This document shows positions 1 to 11,400 of a DNA stretch of 64,000 nucleotides, in pieces. The notes below the pieces were generated by a model. That model was not told where the DNA came from and ran no database searches. It was given only the letters and a program-made list of their open reading frames with translations. Source of the DNA: Hyaloperonospora brassicae (taxonomy: Eukaryota; Oomycota; Peronosporomycetes; Peronosporales; Peronosporaceae); the NCBI GenBank assembly GCA_947650285.1, contig CANTFL010001299.1, forward strand, positions 124,001 to 188,000, in the 5' to 3' direction. The position numbers and the translations under genes were made by a program. Within the stretch, counting starts at the first letter, position 1; each line of letters begins with the position of its first letter.

Positions 1-3000
1 CCACATTAATATCTAAGGTATCTTGTATTTTCCAATTACGTGAAGCATTTTTTAATTCCGTGATTAAACGGAAATTTTGTTTATATTTTATCATACATAA
101 CTGACGTCATCATTCTTACAGCGAAATTCTGTAAGATTGGTATTCTTTGATTCGCTATCTGTAAAAGGATCACCTCAATTCCTCTGCTTTTTCTCAATCG
201 ATATTTCATGTTCTCATCATCTGCTTCTTTTACCGTCGAGGATGAATTCGGCGCGACGTGAGCGACATTTACAGTCACTTCGGCTTAATTAATCACAATC
301 CGTTCATAAATTAAATACAAACGCTAAAACCTTGATGGGACTCAGATTGCGCCATCGTATACGTCATAAATTTCTTTAGCTTATATCTAGTCGAATAGAT
401 CAATGTATAGTTGAAAGCAAGTGATTATATTTACAGCTATTACTTCAAGCAATTTTGGCATCTACGCAGCAACAACAAATTTCTACCTGACATAAACGGT
501 GAACCAGATGTACTTTACCACCAGTTTTGCTAGTATTTTTTTGAAAAGAACATTGTAACCTTTTTTTGGCAGTAATAATTGAACTAGTTAGTGGTAAACG
601 CCATTATACTATTCAGTTTAATCATGCGTCACTCGTAGGCAAGACTCGCAATGACACACGTTAAAAATATTTTGGTGGAAGAGGGCATAGACAAAAACAT
701 TCGTGGCTGATCATTCCGTATTTGATCCTTTGACGAGCTCAATGATTGTTGTTGTTATTAATGACACTCGAACGTACTTGCAAGCTGCAAACCCTTACGT
801 GTTTGGGACGTCCTAACGCGACAAGTCACATTCACATATCTCTTTGCACATCACAAGATAACTGGTGAGGGCTTGATTAACTTTATGATTACCCACACGC
901 CACCAAATGTATTATTGAATTTTAATAGGTTAGCAGGCACAAATTAATCTCTCTTATGAACAAAAGTTTCTTCCAGTCGTCGATCATTGCCAAGGCCAGA
1001 ACACATTCAGCTGTCGTTTCAGACGTTTTTCGATTACATCCGGGCCATCGAAAGCGTGTAATAGTAAAGACGGTCATCGCAAGCAAGAATTTATATATGA
1101 AACTTTTCTTCCTATCGATAACGTTTTTCTACCTTGATGTATCTTTCTACTTGCTGCAGACCAGACTAAGCTTACTTCGTAGTCCAATAAAGTCGATACG
1201 TAAAAATCATAATCATCAGCACACTGGTGCTTATCAAATATTGATGCATTGCTTATTTGAAGAATAAATCTAGGGCAATGTGTTCTCAATAGCATGAAAG
1301 AGGAAAGAAGAAGACATTACCGCTTGATGGTGGAGGACCTACCCGGAAAGTTTATGTCGCCAAAATAAAAACATTGACGACTTTGTGTAGCCTTTGTTTA
1401 AACCAAAGTATGATAACATAAATCCATCACTACTTGTAAAAAGTAGAAGCCCATATATAATAAAGCATTATTCGCATCAATGGTTCATTATCCAGGTTTT
1501 TGTGTATATAAGTAATATGTACAAATGCATAATGAATGATAATGATTAAATGGTTATACAAAATTTACTTTAGCTAATTTGATTACCAATGACTCTTCTG
1601 AATACAAAAATCGCAAAATGTGGCCCGCACCGTACTATACTATGTTATAATACGGCCAATTATAGATCATAAACTCCGTACATCACTTTATAATAGCTGT
1701 GTCAAGTGTCTCAGACAGTATTGATTTTTTATAATATTTTCTTGATACATTCAACAAATCTCTCGACCTTCTTAATTTCATCGCCCCTTTGTGCTGGTGA
1801 TTATTTACTCAAGTCTGCAGATAGCCCAATATGGTTGCATTTATATTAGGGATTCATTTGTTATGGCCTATCGGTCTTCGCCCCGATCTTATATATAGTA
1901 GGGCGTACGGTGCATCTTGTCTCACTCATAGAATGAATGAATAGCCAACATATACACCTGTTTACGATAGGCTTATATAGCTTGCTCTCGCGCATAAAGC
2001 ATCAACAGATGTTTGCACCTGTGTTTACTTCAATATCCGGTCATGAACGAATTTATTATTGAAAATGTTGTGCTAAGTATCAACAGATGCAATCTTGATT
2101 AAGTAATCGTGGCAATGGTAAAAGTTAAGGCACCTGTGTGGAATTAGCAAAGTGGATGGGTTACGTTTGCATACATGTACGTTGTGGTATTCGGTTACAT
2201 ATTAGGTCCTGTGCTTTATACGCTACATAAATTTAGATTAGTGTCCTCGATTCAAGAAGATACTACACACTGTTTTCTCGATTTCGATGGATGAAAAACT
2301 GTACAGTTAAGTATATAGGCGAGGTTTCATCACCGTCTCACCGATACGATAAGTATTAGTTTGCACTCTGATCAAAAATAGTGAACTTGCATCTTACAGC
2401 GTCCGCTTAATACAGATTTTTCATTTATAATGTTGCTTTTGCTCTAATCTGGTAGACTTTCTAGTTTTTCATATGTTTAACTATTTCAATTTTCTTACTT
2501 TTCGCTCATTGTTTGATCCATATGCTAAGTCGATCTTCAGTATTTAGTCTTGTTTTGACAAAGAGAAGCTCTATTTCTGCTGCATAAAACAGGATGTGGT
2601 CTTTTTGGCTAACTAGGGAGCACGTGCTCTTTGATTTACTCAGACTCAGGCCGTATATATTCTTACTTAGAAAGTAAAGTCGATCGTTGATGTCCTTGAA
2701 ATAAACGCAGTCATTTTCTGCTTATTGATGCATACATATATATGACTCAGTCCAAGCGCTGCAGCGCCTTCGATGCAACCTGAAAGCATAATCGCTTCCA
2801 TGATAATAGGTTCCCAAAACGTTTACTAAGTCAATATTTAAACAAAACCATCACAATTCTGTTTCGCAATTGGATTATACAATCTGCAATCGATTATCTT
2901 CTCGATCTGTTATTGTAGTATTTCCGCTTCGCAGCATTCGGTATGTATCGATACGCATAATGCTCTCGGATACGCACTGATTAATATACAACTAAATTTC

Positions 3001-3686
3001 ATACTATTCCGTCGATATCGCTGCAGTCTGCTGTACACAGAAACGGCAACGCTAGCGACACGTATCCTCGACGTGCGACCGATCAATCGTGATAGCGATC
3101 GATTTCCTCATGTATTTAGTGTTTTTAATCACTCGTGCTACATCCGATCTTCGTACAACTCTTAAAGAGAATGTCTCATTCTTCTTTTGACGAAATGGAG
3201 GGTTGCTTCTCAACGCCGTCATGCTACTATCCGACCCATTTTTGTTGTGACTCCTCAGGTTAAAATTTGTTTGAATAACATCAATATTGCTTTCATACCA
3301 GATTTGCTCATGCTTTGTCTGTATCTTTGCTTTTTTATTTCTCTGTCAATATTAGCGGGTGAAGATACCTAATTTTTGTCAATTTGAATGCGTCTGTTGC
3401 AAGTCAGATCACCATTGTCGATTCATAAATGACGCGTCCAACGATCTTCAGCCTACGTCACGCTAGCGTCGATTCTTATGTAAGATGTTCAACGAATGAC
3501 TGTGGAATGAGGCGTGGCGACAATTGCTTTGTCTCTTCGATCCATACTGTAATAGACCTATTATCTAACGCGGGAGGGTACAATAAGTGATTGTGAGCTA
3601 AAACAAACTCTCAAATTAGTTTGCGAGTTCTTTGGTGCTGCCAAGTAAAAGAACGCTTCACTCCCACTCACCTATGAAATCTTGAC

Positions 3687-4058
3687 GTGATTACTTTCCC
3701 TTCTACAAATTCGCAAATACTATGTACGGACTCGTTATTACCTTTCTTAAAGGATGATGACCGTCGCGCTCTATACATCGAGATACTGGCCTCAGAGATT
3801 GCGATCGAAACTCTGCGGAAGAATTATGACATGGACTTTATCCGTCGCATCGCTGGGCTTCGCACACACATTACGCTTTCTTTTAACAAAACAGGAAGTC
3901 CATTAAATATGTACATTATAATCTCTGTGGTATCAGATGGCGATAAAGCGCCGATTTTACTGAAGTCTCATAAATTTATCATCATCCTGTATCGCCAAGT
4001 ATATCTATCTGCTAACGTCATTGTATGTCTTAGTCATTGTGGATTGTCGCGTCTGTAG
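3687..4058 (+). CDS. Small open frame, hypothetical 123 aa
   Basis: I do not recognise this product. It is the longest open frame in the AT-rich left arm. Residues about 18-58 look like an amphipathic helical stretch rich in Asp, Arg, Glu and Ile (LPFLKDDDRRALYIEILASE), while the last 40 residues are hydrophobic and look like read-through of non-coding sequence. There is no neighbouring gene, no signal peptide and no known motif. It could be a chance frame or the remains of one exon. Confidence 0.18.
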   Translation: MITFPSTNSQILCTDSLLPFLKDDDRRALYIEILASEIAIETLRKNYDMDFIRRIAGLRTHITLSFNKTGSPLNMYIIISVVSDGDKAPILLKSHKFIIILYRQVYLSANVIVCLSHCGLSRL

Positions 4059-5373
4059 GTGATAATCTAAATATACACAATGACATGTTCATAATAAATT
4101 CTTTGCTTACCCGAGATCCACCTCAACTAATATTGTATGTACTAAGCGTAAAACGCAATAGAAGTAGAACTTTCGCTTGGATTCTTAAAACTCAGCCACG
4201 GCATTGAATACTGCAAAAGTTACCGATCGTTGGTCTGATCCCTGGGTTGCACATTTTCTCGAATCGACAGCAGAGAGTCGAAAAGATAGAAGCTCACCAC
4301 TATGCTTTATCAAATCCAGCCGTATATGACATTTAAATTCACATATATGGCATTGACTATGATTGGAAGAGCTTTCGTGAATGATGTCTCACGTTCTATA
4401 GAGTAGTGTAACTTGAATGCCTTAAATATGTGTATGGCAATATCGCTATTTATGGTTGACGCACGAGGGTTGTATTGGCGACAGCACTATCATCTTGCTG
4501 CTGTCAAAAAATATTGACTGTTGATACTCACATTTTATTTGCGCGTCACGATTTCAGTGTACCGGTAGCATTCGAATCAGTGATACTTTACGGTACATAA
4601 GTAAAATAATCTCGGCTACGTATCATGTCAACAGTGGATGGGTCATTGATCAATTGACAAATCACGAGCCGGGTTTCAACGTTAGGGGCACCTTGTCGTT
4701 CTCCGATGCCATTGTGCTAGACCTGCTCCGAGTACAGAGCACATTCCCTACTTGGATTTCATACAAAAGTTGTCAGCAAAGGCATGCAGATTAGGTTTGA
4801 TCAGCTAAAGTAGCGCATAGGTAGCAGGAATAAAGGGTACGTGTGTAATATAACTGATATACCAATGACGTCGTTGACTATAACGTGCCAAACCCTAGAT
4901 TAATCGTTATATGATTACGTATGTTTATAGGTACTATCTGCTTACCACCAATCTACGCTTTGTCACTATTTAAATACGTATTCGGCTGGTATCATGGACT
5001 ACGCGTGTCCTACGCAACATGGTGTCAATTGCTTTCTTTGAAAACTATACGAGTAATAAACCGATGATATGCCATTTCCTACATGGTTGATTTTTCGCTC
5101 TGACGATATTTACGACATATATTCTTACGCTCATGCCATTTAACGGCTATTTCATTACCCGCTATTTGAATGTATAGCGATTTGTATTGTCACACGACAG
5201 ACGCAGGCAGATAGCCATATATTTTCAGTTTGACGGGCGCTTGAAGGACCACCAACGCGAACTTATTTGTCGATATGTGTGTTATCGATCGGTCGTGTGT
5301 TGTGCGTTGGGATGCAGTTTGATGCTTGGCCTACAGAGAATGGTATAGGACGGCGAATTAGCTAAAATTTGTA

Positions 5374-5568
5374 ATGACGGATCATTCGGATGATATTCAG
5401 CTGCTTATTCTTTGCCTGCGGTCCATATTAGCATCGACGTCGGATCGAGCACGTTCAATTCACGTGCTGGTGCAATTGATAAAAGACGAATTGTCGTGCA
5501 CATCTATTTGCTTAAACACCGAGAACGCAACAATATGTCCGGTGGAGTTACGTAAGTCAAATAAATGA
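5374..5568 (+). CDS. Small open frame, hypothetical 64 aa
   Basis: Not recognised. The first 45 residues have a plausible soluble, helical composition (for example DDIQLLILCLRSILASTSDR), which is why it is listed, but the frame is short, isolated and without a motif. A chance open frame is the likeliest alternative. Confidence 0.12.
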   Translation: MTDHSDDIQLLILCLRSILASTSDRARSIHVLVQLIKDELSCTSICLNTENATICPVELRKSNK

Positions 5569-6949
5569 CAATAAATTTAAGCAATATAGATATTATGTGG
5601 ATAACGCATGCAATAAATGGGCAAGCTGCATTGATCTAGTATGACGTTTGTCTAGTAATAACTGCTTTGCAGACTAGCCACACCACTCGATGTAATGTAT
5701 CTTGCTTCGCCGCACACCGCAAAATACTGTCACGAGCGGCACAATTATCCGCGCAAAAATTAACACCAACATTCATCATCCATTGATGACCTTGTATTAT
5801 TCACTAGGTAAGACTTGTTGAATTGCATAAGCACCTGTACATGGTGCCGTAGTACGATTGACCAGAAGCGCAATTCAATTGCCAACCACAATAAAATTTC
5901 TTGAGTATATATATAGTTAAGTATATTTTCTTTCTCTACTAAAATAATAATATACAGGTTCAGATGAAATGGCGTTGCGTTCCAGCTCAGTCATTGCGAC
6001 CGTACGACGAGACAATCGTATAGGAAGACACTACAAGAAATAAGATATATAAAATTTTATCGGCCATCGACATGCGTTGTTTATGAGAAATATCGGATTT
6101 TTGTATTTGATACATGCTTTGCATCTCTTTAAGCTGATCGGAACGTCAATTAAGCTATTATATGTCACATGCTACTACATCCAGCGCAACCTGTGCTTTA
6201 TGCTAAAAATATGTGCTGCAACTAACTGAATTGATGAACTCTGTTGAGCAACGCTGCGAGAAGTCCATTTATTGATAAGATAACATTTTGTTTAACCAGC
6301 CTAAACATATCTGTTATGGATGACATCTATCGTTGCGATCAAATGATAGAATAAAAATAGCGACCGAGCTTAGCGACTTGTAACGCCATCATATTCCGCT
6401 CTCTTATTCTTTTACAAGCGCTATATCTCAAACTCTTTGTCGTGTCGGAAGTGAGACCGAAGCGAAAATTATAACATTAATTTGATAGACACTACTTTTT
6501 TAAATAGAATACAAGCAAAAGTGTGAGATACACGCTTTAGTTAAATTTCTTATAATAGAATATCGGTCGTCATGGTATCGATGGGTCTCAAACCTTCATT
6601 TCTCTTGGTTCAACTCCCAGGTTCCATATGTTTGCTGTGTAAAATTTGATCGTCAGACATCCTTGTCGGTATTTAATTTCCTAACAACGAAAATTACTAT
6701 TTTTTGGAATGTGTACGACCATATTACAATCACAAATATATACGAAGTAGGTGTAAACAAACGAGCCTTTCTTCAATGATTGTTTTAGTCAATATCGTGC
6801 ATATTGCGTTATGCCTCGTTCATCTGACTTCCGACGAAGCCTGTCTCCAAATGACAGCTGCTGCCGACTTTTTGGCGCTTGCAACGCACCACATTTAGTC
6901 GACCGCGTTCAATAAGAAGACGATAGTCGAGTGGACCATGCTGCGAAGA

Positions 6950-7348
6950 TCATCGACTGGCGTGCGTTTTTTTAGCAGGAACGACAGCTGTCGGGTAATA
7001 CTGTGCAAGTCGTTGAAGAGGTCGGATGGCTATTTCGAGACCTACACTTTGCTCAATAGCGGCGCGAAGAAGTTTGGCGTCCGAATGATTACGTCCCATA
7101 CGCGGTAACACACGTCCAAATCTAGTCCATACTGCCGAAATTTTGCCATTCCGTGTGCTTTTCTCGCGTAAAAAACGGCTTTCCGTGGGGTTGCAGGGAA
7201 AAGGTGTTGGTAAAGAGATTTTCTCTGTTTTTGGCATCCTTCGATTCCACCAAAATTGCCGAATGGGGGTGAGGGTCGGGCCCCATGGTTTGGTGACACG
7301 TTCACCAAGACCACCTGTCGTCCCACGTTGGACTTTCCGCTTGAACAA
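6950..7348 (-). CDS. Hypothetical basic protein, 132 aa
   Basis: This open frame lies about 310 bp downstream of the WRKY19-like gene on the same strand. The product is strongly basic and begins MFKRKVQRGTTGGLGERVTK, a composition often seen in small mitochondrial or ribosomal proteins, but I cannot assign a family. A second, overlapping minus-strand frame (7042-7326, 94 aa) and a plus-strand frame (7256-7726, 156 aa) are also open, so the coding frame is uncertain. It may be a small gene, an exon of a larger one, or a high-GC patch without coding function. Confidence 0.28.
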   Translation of the reverse strand: MFKRKVQRGTTGGLGERVTKPWGPTLTPIRQFWWNRRMPKTEKISLPTPFPCNPTESRFLREKSTRNGKISAVWTRFGRVLPRMGRNHSDAKLLRAAIEQSVGLEIAIRPLQRLAQYYPTAVVPAKKTHASR

Positions 7349-7657
7349 CCAGTCGCGACATTTGAGACAATAATAATTGATGCACGTTTACAAACACAAA
7401 CTGTGAGCTGCCGTCGCCTCCTTTCGTTCAGAGGGTCAGAAGCGCAAGATGCTGCTACTGTCGTTCATCACATACACCGTCTTCTTGCCGTTGCACGGCA
7501 GACGCGACGCTCGAAGTCAATTGGAATCTTCTATGAGGTCGAGCCACCTTTCGTCAAGCTGTTCAAATTCACGTCGCGCCCTCCACGTATGGTCCACAGC
7601 GGTTTCCTGACATTTGTCAACCCACCTCTAGCTCGTCGACCGTGTTCGCGGCTTGTC
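7349..7657. other. Gap downstream of the WRKY19-like gene
   Basis: This 309-bp stretch probably contains the 3' untranslated region of the zinc-finger gene, which stops at 7658 on the minus strand. A 156-aa plus-strand frame (7256-7726) runs across it but has no recognisable content and overlaps the last zinc-finger exon in antisense. Confidence 0.5.
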
Positions 7658-9086
7658 CTAGTTGTCCGGGAAACAGTTAGGCCTACGTACACCAGCATCA
7701 TTTCGTCCCCCCGCTGCACTACGTAGTTGCTCATGGTAGTGGTAGGTGCACAGGTTATCCGTGCGCTCGTACGCCTGCCTCATGCAATCTTCCATTACGC
7801 ACCGCTTGCCTGAAGCCGGTGTCGCACGCATTGTGACAACATAGTCAAGATCGTCCAACCAAACCACAGAAGATTGTTGAACGCACCTCCTCCGTGAGCC
7901 CAGCACAAAGCGTTGGAAATGGCAATCTTTTCGCAATTTTCGGTCCTGCATTTCGTACCGCCACCGTGCGACCAACAGAATCCGCGCGACTTGGCGCGAT
8001 TGATGCAGCTCGAAACTTTACACTCGATCGATCCACCTGAGAGCACACAAAGAGCCGATGATGATACAGCACGCACTCCATGCACAATGTCGCGTATGGC
8101 TTACCATGTTTCCAGCAACGTCCCTGATGCTTCGCTCGACTCGTGCATCCCAATGTATGGCACCGCTTGCCTCCCTGCTCATTTGCATTGTACATAGTGC
8201 AAGCTTGTTATTGCCACAATTGCTCTACTTCATACTGCACGGAAGCACCGTTGACAGCGACTATGCGAACTTTGTTGCTTTACGCACTCCATGTCGAACA
8301 CAGAGGCCTTGGTCCACCACGTACTGCTCGCAGTCCTCGTGCTTGCAAATGCGGCTTGGTGGTCTTTGAGCTCGACGCTTTCCTCCGGCGCCTAGTTGTT
8401 TGCCACTCGCGCGGCTAGTGCGGTCCTCATGCGATTTCGGAGCCAAGCCAGAGTCTATGCCTATAGCAATATCAGCGCTCATCTCATCAGGGAGATCTCC
8501 AGTGCTCCTGCTTCTGCATACGGACGCTGCAGCTCGTGCGCAGTCACGTGTTGATCGTCCACTACCTACAAGACAATTGGTTTTCAAACATCGACAGACA
8601 ACTGGCATGCTCAAATGAAATCTTACCGATTGCCACCGAGGCTGCCGAGTTGTCCAGGATGAAATTGAGAGACGACTTGCTCAAGCTTTCGTCGGTCTCT
8701 ACCGAACGCGTGAAGCTGCTTGTGCGTCTTGCCTTTAGCCTCATATTGTGGGCACTTGTGCTTGGACTAGCGGACATGGCTTGCGTGTGAGCTATCGTCT
8801 CGCGGCCTTCCTCCTCGCGTGCGGGTCGGAAATCGCTGACAGCATTGCACGTATCCTTTGTCAACCAAGGTGCTGCTCCGACCTCATGTCTCGCGCCAGA
8901 CTTGTGATGAGCACCAGGTGTCATTGATTCTTGGTCCGGTTTGCCATTGCCGCCGGACAAAGCATCGCTGTTGTCTCGCCAGTCCATCAAAGCTCCATTC
9001 GCTTGTAACTCGGCCACAAAGAGGTAGCTCAATCGCTCCGTTTTTTTTCGAGAGTCCAGTAACGTGACGCGCGTGAGAATTCCCAA
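7658..9086 (-). CDS. WRKY19-like zinc-finger protein, five exons
   Basis: The gene reads cleanly as five exons on the minus strand: 9086-8566, 8513-8288, 8174-8105, 8036-7887 and 7809-7658. They join in frame to 372 codons plus stop. The four introns are 52, 113, 68 and 77 bp; all start GT and end AG, three with good GTRNGY donors. The C-terminal half holds five zinc-binding modules. Four have the spacing Cx4Cx9Cx2H (for example CKHEDCEQYVVDQGLCVRHG) and the last is Cx4Cx11Cx2H. The linkers are HGGGKRC-type, typical of the oomycete family annotated as WRKY19-like although no WRKY DNA-binding domain is present. The N-terminal 170 residues are Ser/Thr-rich with a conserved-looking FEHASCLSMFEN segment. 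A nucleic-acid or protein-binding role is inferred. The start is the first ATG in the open frame; a later Met (MDWRDN) is possible. The first intron has the weakest donor (GTAGTG). Confidence 0.85.
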
Positions 9087-9924
9087 TTGAGAGCCGAAGC
9101 TCGAGCAACGTCGATGACTTACGCCAGCAAGGGTAGCAGTATTCTCTACGATGGAAAAGCCAGCCGACCAGTTGTGAGAAATCGCCGAATGTATAGAGTT
9201 TGTTCACACACGTGCTGCTTTGGAAGCGCAGTGCAGGAAACACTGGCCGCGATACTTGGTCGTGTTTGGCTCAAGGACCCTAGTGATTTGCTAATGCACG
9301 TCAGGGGGTGAGTTTGTCTGTGGTATTTCACACACTGATTAGCAATCGCGCAGCGCTAGAGGATACTGAAGGACACTAATGTGCCTTCGCCAGCTGCCGG
9401 GCCCTGTTACTTCTGCGCACTTGCGGCGATTAGTCGGTTCCCAATCGTTGATTAAAATCGCTACGTGGAATGGAAGAGTGAGCCCGTCTAATGGGAGGAG
9501 GACTAACAAAAGAGCTGATACTATAGACGGATGATGCCTCGGCGTCGACGTGTACGGTTTGACAAAAAAGGACACTGTCGTATACACTATGACAAGCACC
9601 AACAACACAGGCAGGTCACACAGGAGATGATTCTGGCGCTTTACACCGCCTGAATTGCTCAACTCGGGCATCCCGCGCTGATCGATTTTGTGTGGCTCAG
9701 CTATGGCGAAGGGCACAGCTCTGTCGTGTCTGCGTAGATAGAGCGTGATGCACACGTGAGGAGGACAAAGCGTCGACGTATTTACGGCCCTATTACAACA
9801 CCGATGAGTCAGAGAGATCGAGTATAGCGAGTTGCACTTCCTCGTCACGCAAGCCCGACATACTGTACGTATCGGTCGACACGGCCTTTACGGATGTTAC
9901 AAGAATGCGTAGCAAGACGGACAA
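9087..9924. other. Intergenic stretch upstream of the WRKY19-like gene
   Basis: This probably contains the promoter of the zinc-finger gene, but I see no clear core element. A 169-aa minus-strand frame (9339-9848) contains two hydrophobic segments (LLCDLPVLLVLVIVYTTVSF and SIVSALLLVLLPLDG). It could be a remnant membrane-protein exon, but no full gene can be built around it. Confidence 0.45.
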
Positions 9925-11400
9925 GTGGACGGCTCTCGTACCTGTCTTGTTTTTAGCAACGCATGGATAGACGAAACGGATATCCTCGCTTCCACTCAAC
10001 CGATTAGCTGTGCCGTGTCTGGAACACTGGCGGTCTCACTGTATGTGTCGAGTCGCACGCAAGATACTTGCGACGACCAACATTGGTGTACGCTTGGCAC
10101 CAGGACATATTCTTTCGCGCGCAAAAGCAAGAGGCAAGAGACGAGCGCTTAGCGCCCTCATGAATCAAATCCACGATAGTGGCGGACTTGCGCGAGTCCC
10201 CACGCCAAAATGGTTTTCTACCTCGTCACACACCCGAGAATGTGTGCTGTGTCGCGTGGAATCTGTGTCCAGAGTTAGGTTTTACATACGGACTTTTGTC
10301 CTTCTCTTTGGCCTTCTTGCCATTCGGTTCAAAGAACTGCGAACGTTGCTCGTTGTGCAATCGTTGCGTTTACTCATAGCCGTCACGTCTGATGGTCGGC
10401 TGATTGTGTATACCGCGAATCGCGATCGATAGACGACTTTGTCGCTGTTGTTGCGGTAGCGTCTATGTTGGCCTACTCAGACTCACGCAAAAAGTACACT
10501 CAACGACCGCGGACGTCCGATAGCGATGACTAACGCGACCCCGATTATGTCACGGTAAGCACCGACTATCTGTCGCAGAGCAGGGGCTCTCGAACACCGT
10601 CGAAGTCGCTGCCGGGTGTGCGGAGAAACGTCACGTCGACTTCGTCCGAGCCGTCGATTTGAATCAACTTACAACTATTCTTTGTCGAAACAAGATGTCA
10701 CCGTTAGAGCAATGCACCCCGTCAATCTGGCCGCAAGAAGAAAGCGTTAAGACAGCTTGTCTTATATACAGACAACGGCACATCAGGCCAAACGCTCGGG
10801 AGCATGAAGTTGACCTGAACAGCATAATCGCGAGGAGTACAATCAGCAACACTGGCATACACTAGCTGGACAGGGTAGCTTTATCGATGTAATTGCTGCA
10901 AATGAAGTGTTTTGGCGCAGGTAGTATGACAGCGTTGGTATTGGCATCAATGCCGTATCCTCAATACCCATGGTTGCTGGTGCAACTGGCATGAGGTAGA
11001 ATCACATCAGTTTCACCAGCGCTTGCTCGTCCTTCCACACGTTTCTCATCATACTGGAAGGTCTGGATCAGTAAGCAGTCGCACAGCTATTGGACCGTGC
11101 CACATGACCACAAAGTCGTAATTGATTACCTCGCCTTCTTGGTCAGCACCTATAAAACCAGCAGTATTCGCCTGGACTCGCACCACGTACGATACGTCAT
11201 TGTGTTTCCTCGAGGCAAATCATGTCACGCCTGTTTGCTGTCAATATTCGTCTTTGTCGCACTTCCTACAGCTTGACCATGATGTCAACGCATTAGAGCT
11301 ATCTCGATTCGTGAGGCGATTGAACTTTGTGCCTTGCTTGTGACCTGCTCAGGAGTATGCGCTGCATTAGGTAGCTCGTCGCATCTACAAGATGTGGCGA
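9925..11400 (+). pseudogene. Decayed protein-coding gene, family unknown
   Basis: Plus-strand coding traces follow one another in changing frames with isolated in-frame stops. One is SDGRLIVYTANRDR near 10390-10430. A Ser-rich acidic stretch runs from about 10440 to 10660 with a single TAA inside it, and includes DYVTVSTDYLSQSRGSRTPS. A third trace at about 10870-11100 reads like a globular domain (for example GIGINAVSSIPMVAGATGMR) interrupted by TAG and TAA. The residue composition is too protein-like for random sequence, while the stops and frame changes indicate decay. The first trace resembles a WD-repeat strand, but this is a weak impression. I cannot name the family. Confidence 0.35.

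Larger units (their letters stand above)
1..6949. other. AT-rich intergenic region, no convincing gene
   Basis: This stretch is visibly richer in A and T than the rest of the window. Open frames are short, and none shows a family signature on either strand. Apart from the two weak open frames listed separately (3687-4058 and 5374-5568) I see no gene, long repeat or RNA gene. A tRNA-like B box near 6610 was considered and rejected. Old, decayed transposon sequence is possible, but nothing readable remains. Confidence 0.6.

Noticed and set aside
6559..6628. tRNA-like sequence with a GGTTCAACTCC B box
   Set aside because: The acceptor strands do not pair, the anticodon stem is weak and the T stem has a mismatch. 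At best it is a tRNA-derived remnant.
7256..7726. 156-aa plus-strand open frame
   Set aside because: It overlaps the last WRKY19-like exon and another minus-strand frame in antisense and has no motif.
9339..9848. 169-aa minus-strand frame with hydrophobic segments, reminiscent of an LMBR1-type membrane protein
   Set aside because: The resemblance is limited to an LLLPLD-like stretch and no further exons can be found.
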